Shown in pieces: positions 4,261 through 5,916 of a stretch of DNA of 5,916 nucleotides. Under the pieces are notes generated by a model. It was not told where the DNA came from, ran no database searches, and saw only the letters and a list, made by a program, of their open reading frames with translations. The stretch is taken from contig JAOZLK010000115.1 of the NCBI GenBank assembly GCA_029934875.1, positions 3,970 through 9,885 of the forward strand. Reading direction: 5' to 3'. Each line of letters starts with the position of its first letter. The stretch's first letter is position 1. Both the position numbers and the translations under genes were made by a program. Source of the stretch: Bacteroidales bacterium. Its GTDB lineage: Bacteria > Bacteroidota > Bacteroidia > Bacteroidales > GCA-2748055.

Positions 4261-5916
4261 TTAATTTGCTTTAGTCGGCTCAGATTTCATCAACCTGACT
4301 TCAGATATCAGGCCCATGGGGTCAGGCTCCTGAAGGCTTATCCAACGTTTGGCCACAGCATTGTCAGATAGTGAATTGGTATAATTGGCCAGGGTAGTGG
4401 TATATGTGATCTCTAGTGAATTTTCACCAGCTTTCAGGATGTCTCTGTCAATCCGGTATAAATGTCTGCCCGACCATCTCACACCAAGCCTGTGTCCGTT
4501 CAGCTTTGCTTCTGTAACATGTTTTTCAATTCCCAGATCCAGGAATTGCCATTCTGTCCCGGCCAAATCAAATGTGGTTTGATAGCTTACCACACCGGCA
4601 AAAGCAGAAATACGCTTGTCTGGATGTGTTCCAAACTCAAACAGTATTTCTGATTTCATTTCAAAGGATTCTCCATGAACCGGCTTGAATTTCATTGACC
4701 ACTCTGCTCCAATCCCCCTGGAGTTATTCTCATCCGGGTAGACCAGGTCCAGGGCTTCACCTTTATCATCATTCTCAAGTACGATCAATATTGACTCCAG
4801 CGCCTGCAAACGAATCGTCAATTCCCCCTTATTCCACACCGGATAAATGGATCTCTCACCGGTATGCGGATTCCAGCGCCAGGCAGTTTTCTTTTTGTTA
4901 CTGAATGTGAGCTTAAAATCCAGACTGTTTTGCTCATCCTGACTGGAAAAGAAAAAGATATCTTTCTTTTCGCTCTTATATTTTGCCAGATAAAGTTTTT
5001 CATATACAGGACTGAGCGCTACACCCGACTCTATGTCCATATCCCTGCTAACTTCACCTGTCCAGGATGTTACCGTGGCAGCATCCTTCGGAGCATTAAT
5101 GATGCTGACATTTTCATATCTAAGGGCCGATTCCATAAATTCTTTTACAGTCCGGTCATTTTTTTCCTTTTCAAAATATGAAGGGGCTTCAGATGGCATG
5201 TGGTCAACAAATAGGAATTTAACTCCCTTTTCAGCAAGAAGCTTAATTGCTTCAGCCGTTTCTGCTTCCATGGATCTGGCTCCTGAAACTATGACCAACT
5301 GATATCCAGCCTTTTCACTTTTCATTATACCCTTCTCAGCAGATGCCCTTTGAATCACTCCTTCATTGATATAATCGGCTGTTACGCCATTTCGACTGAA
5401 ACCTTCCCAGAGGTCATGGTTGTACCAGGGGTTCCAGTAAAATGGGATGCGTGCAAGACCCCATTGTTTCCAGATATCTGCCTCGGGGGTAAGAATAGCT
5501 ACATCTACTACTGGTTTCGAATGCTGGAATACAGCAGAAAGCCTGGCATTGTATTCGGCCCAGTGTTTGAAATAGGGCCACCATGTATTCTGGTCAGAGA
5601 AATATGCACCAAAGCGGACCCATCCGGGGAAACCGGCTTCCGGGGGAGAGTAATTGTAACCGTGTAATATGGAATGATTGATACCGGTGATGAAATTGAA
5701 GTCATCATTCTTTTTTACCATGTCCAGTGTGGTACGAAATACGCCAGCGGTATTTGTCATTGCTTCGCTACTGACGATTTTTGCTCCTGATAAATGAGCT
5801 GCTGATGAAGCATATTTATTCCATATCCAATACCCATGAAATTTGGCATTTTCAGAGAAAAGCCAGTTATTACTTTCGGGTATATCCACAACCCTGTACC
5901 CGTCGAGGATACCCAT
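4261..5916 (-). CDS. GH106-like glycoside hydrolase (alpha-L-rhamnosidase family), C-terminal part
   Basis: At least 551 residues, open to the right edge. The sequence matches the back half of GH106-type proteins, known as alpha-L-rhamnosidases that act on plant or algal glycans and are usually about 1000 residues long. Supporting segments are A-S-S-A-A-H-L-S-G-A-K-I-V-S-S-E-A-M-T (36-54, with Glu51 a candidate catalytic residue), FITGINHSILHGYNYSPP (75-92), and TWWPYFKHWAEYNARL (111-126) followed by VVDVAILTPEADIW (136-149). A Rossmann-like alpha/beta part follows (YQLVIVSGARSM, then GVKFLFVDHMPSEAP, 205-245). The C-terminal 435-545 is a beta-sandwich sugar-binding-like domain: YQTTFDL, LDLG...AEAKLNGHRLGVRW and LKAGENSLEITYTTTLANY. 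The apparent first codon ATG lies exactly at the window edge and is followed by mid-domain sequence with no signal peptide, so it is probably internal and not the true start. Substrate specificity is unproven; many family members are simply annotated glycosyl hydrolase. Confidence 0.75.
   Translation of the reverse strand: MGILDGYRVVDIPESNNWLFSENAKFHGYWIWNKYASSAAHLSGAKIVSSEAMTNTAGVFRTTLDMVKKNDDFNFITGINHSILHGYNYSPPEAGFPGWVRFGAYFSDQNTWWPYFKHWAEYNARLSAVFQHSKPVVDVAILTPEADIWKQWGLARIPFYWNPWYNHDLWEGFSRNGVTADYINEGVIQRASAEKGIMKSEKAGYQLVIVSGARSMEAETAEAIKLLAEKGVKFLFVDHMPSEAPSYFEKEKNDRTVKEFMESALRYENVSIINAPKDAATVTSWTGEVSRDMDIESGVALSPVYEKLYLAKYKSEKKDIFFFSSQDEQNSLDFKLTFSNKKKTAWRWNPHTGERSIYPVWNKGELTIRLQALESILIVLENDDKGEALDLVYPDENNSRGIGAEWSMKFKPVHGESFEMKSEILFEFGTHPDKRISAFAGVVSYQTTFDLAGTEWQFLDLGIEKHVTEAKLNGHRLGVRWSGRHLYRIDRDILKAGENSLEITYTTTLANYTNSLSDNAVAKRWISLQEPDPMGLISEVRLMKSEPTKAN

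Noticed and set aside
4385..5667. Several plus-strand frames of 63-105 codons, and minus-strand frames at 4818-5003 and 5508-5708
   Set aside because: All overlap the GH106-like gene in other frames and show no family features.

Overview
The window looks like a piece of a Bacteroidota chromosome. The evidence is lipoproteins with short Bacteroidota-style lipoboxes, a stand-alone Omp85-type barrel, a GH106-type glycosidase, AT-rich leaders without clear Shine-Dalgarno sequences, and a DUF4956 membrane protein. The lineage is inferred from style; no marker gene is present. No tRNA, rRNA, CRISPR array, insertion sequence or integrase is visible.

Layout, left to right. Positions 1-95 hold the N-terminal end of an aspartate ammonia-lyase-like gene (minus strand) that leaves the window on the left. 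Only 21 bp upstream of it lies a minus-strand gene for a tyrosine-rich lipoprotein (117-752), so the two are probably co-transcribed. A 141-bp AT-rich divergent spacer follows, containing a perfect 19-bp palindrome (858-876) just ahead of a plus-strand DUF4956 membrane protein (894-1514). That gene converges on a minus-strand cluster across a strong bidirectional terminator (1572-1604). In transcription order from the right, the cluster is a GH106-like glycoside hydrolase (4261-5916, cut by the right edge), an Omp85/BamA-TamA-type outer-membrane barrel with a TTG start (2923-4197), a DUF4136-type lipoprotein with an extreme Tyr/Trp tract (2247-2846), and a small outer-membrane beta-barrel (1626-2222).

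How the genes may work together. The last three genes of the minus-strand cluster all encode exported envelope proteins and are closely spaced (76 and 24 bp), so they plausibly form an outer-membrane module. Its substrate or role cannot be read from the sequence. The GH106 gene is 63 bp upstream on the same strand, but no SusC/SusD pair is present, so a polysaccharide-utilisation locus cannot be claimed. The two lipoproteins, although in different transcription units, share an overall plan: lipobox, alpha/beta N-terminal part, an aromatic-rich insertion, a beta-strand pair and a C-terminal helix. This is the most interesting pattern here. Overall the window is mostly ordinary Bacteroidota envelope and metabolic content, with no convincing evidence of a new multi-gene system.
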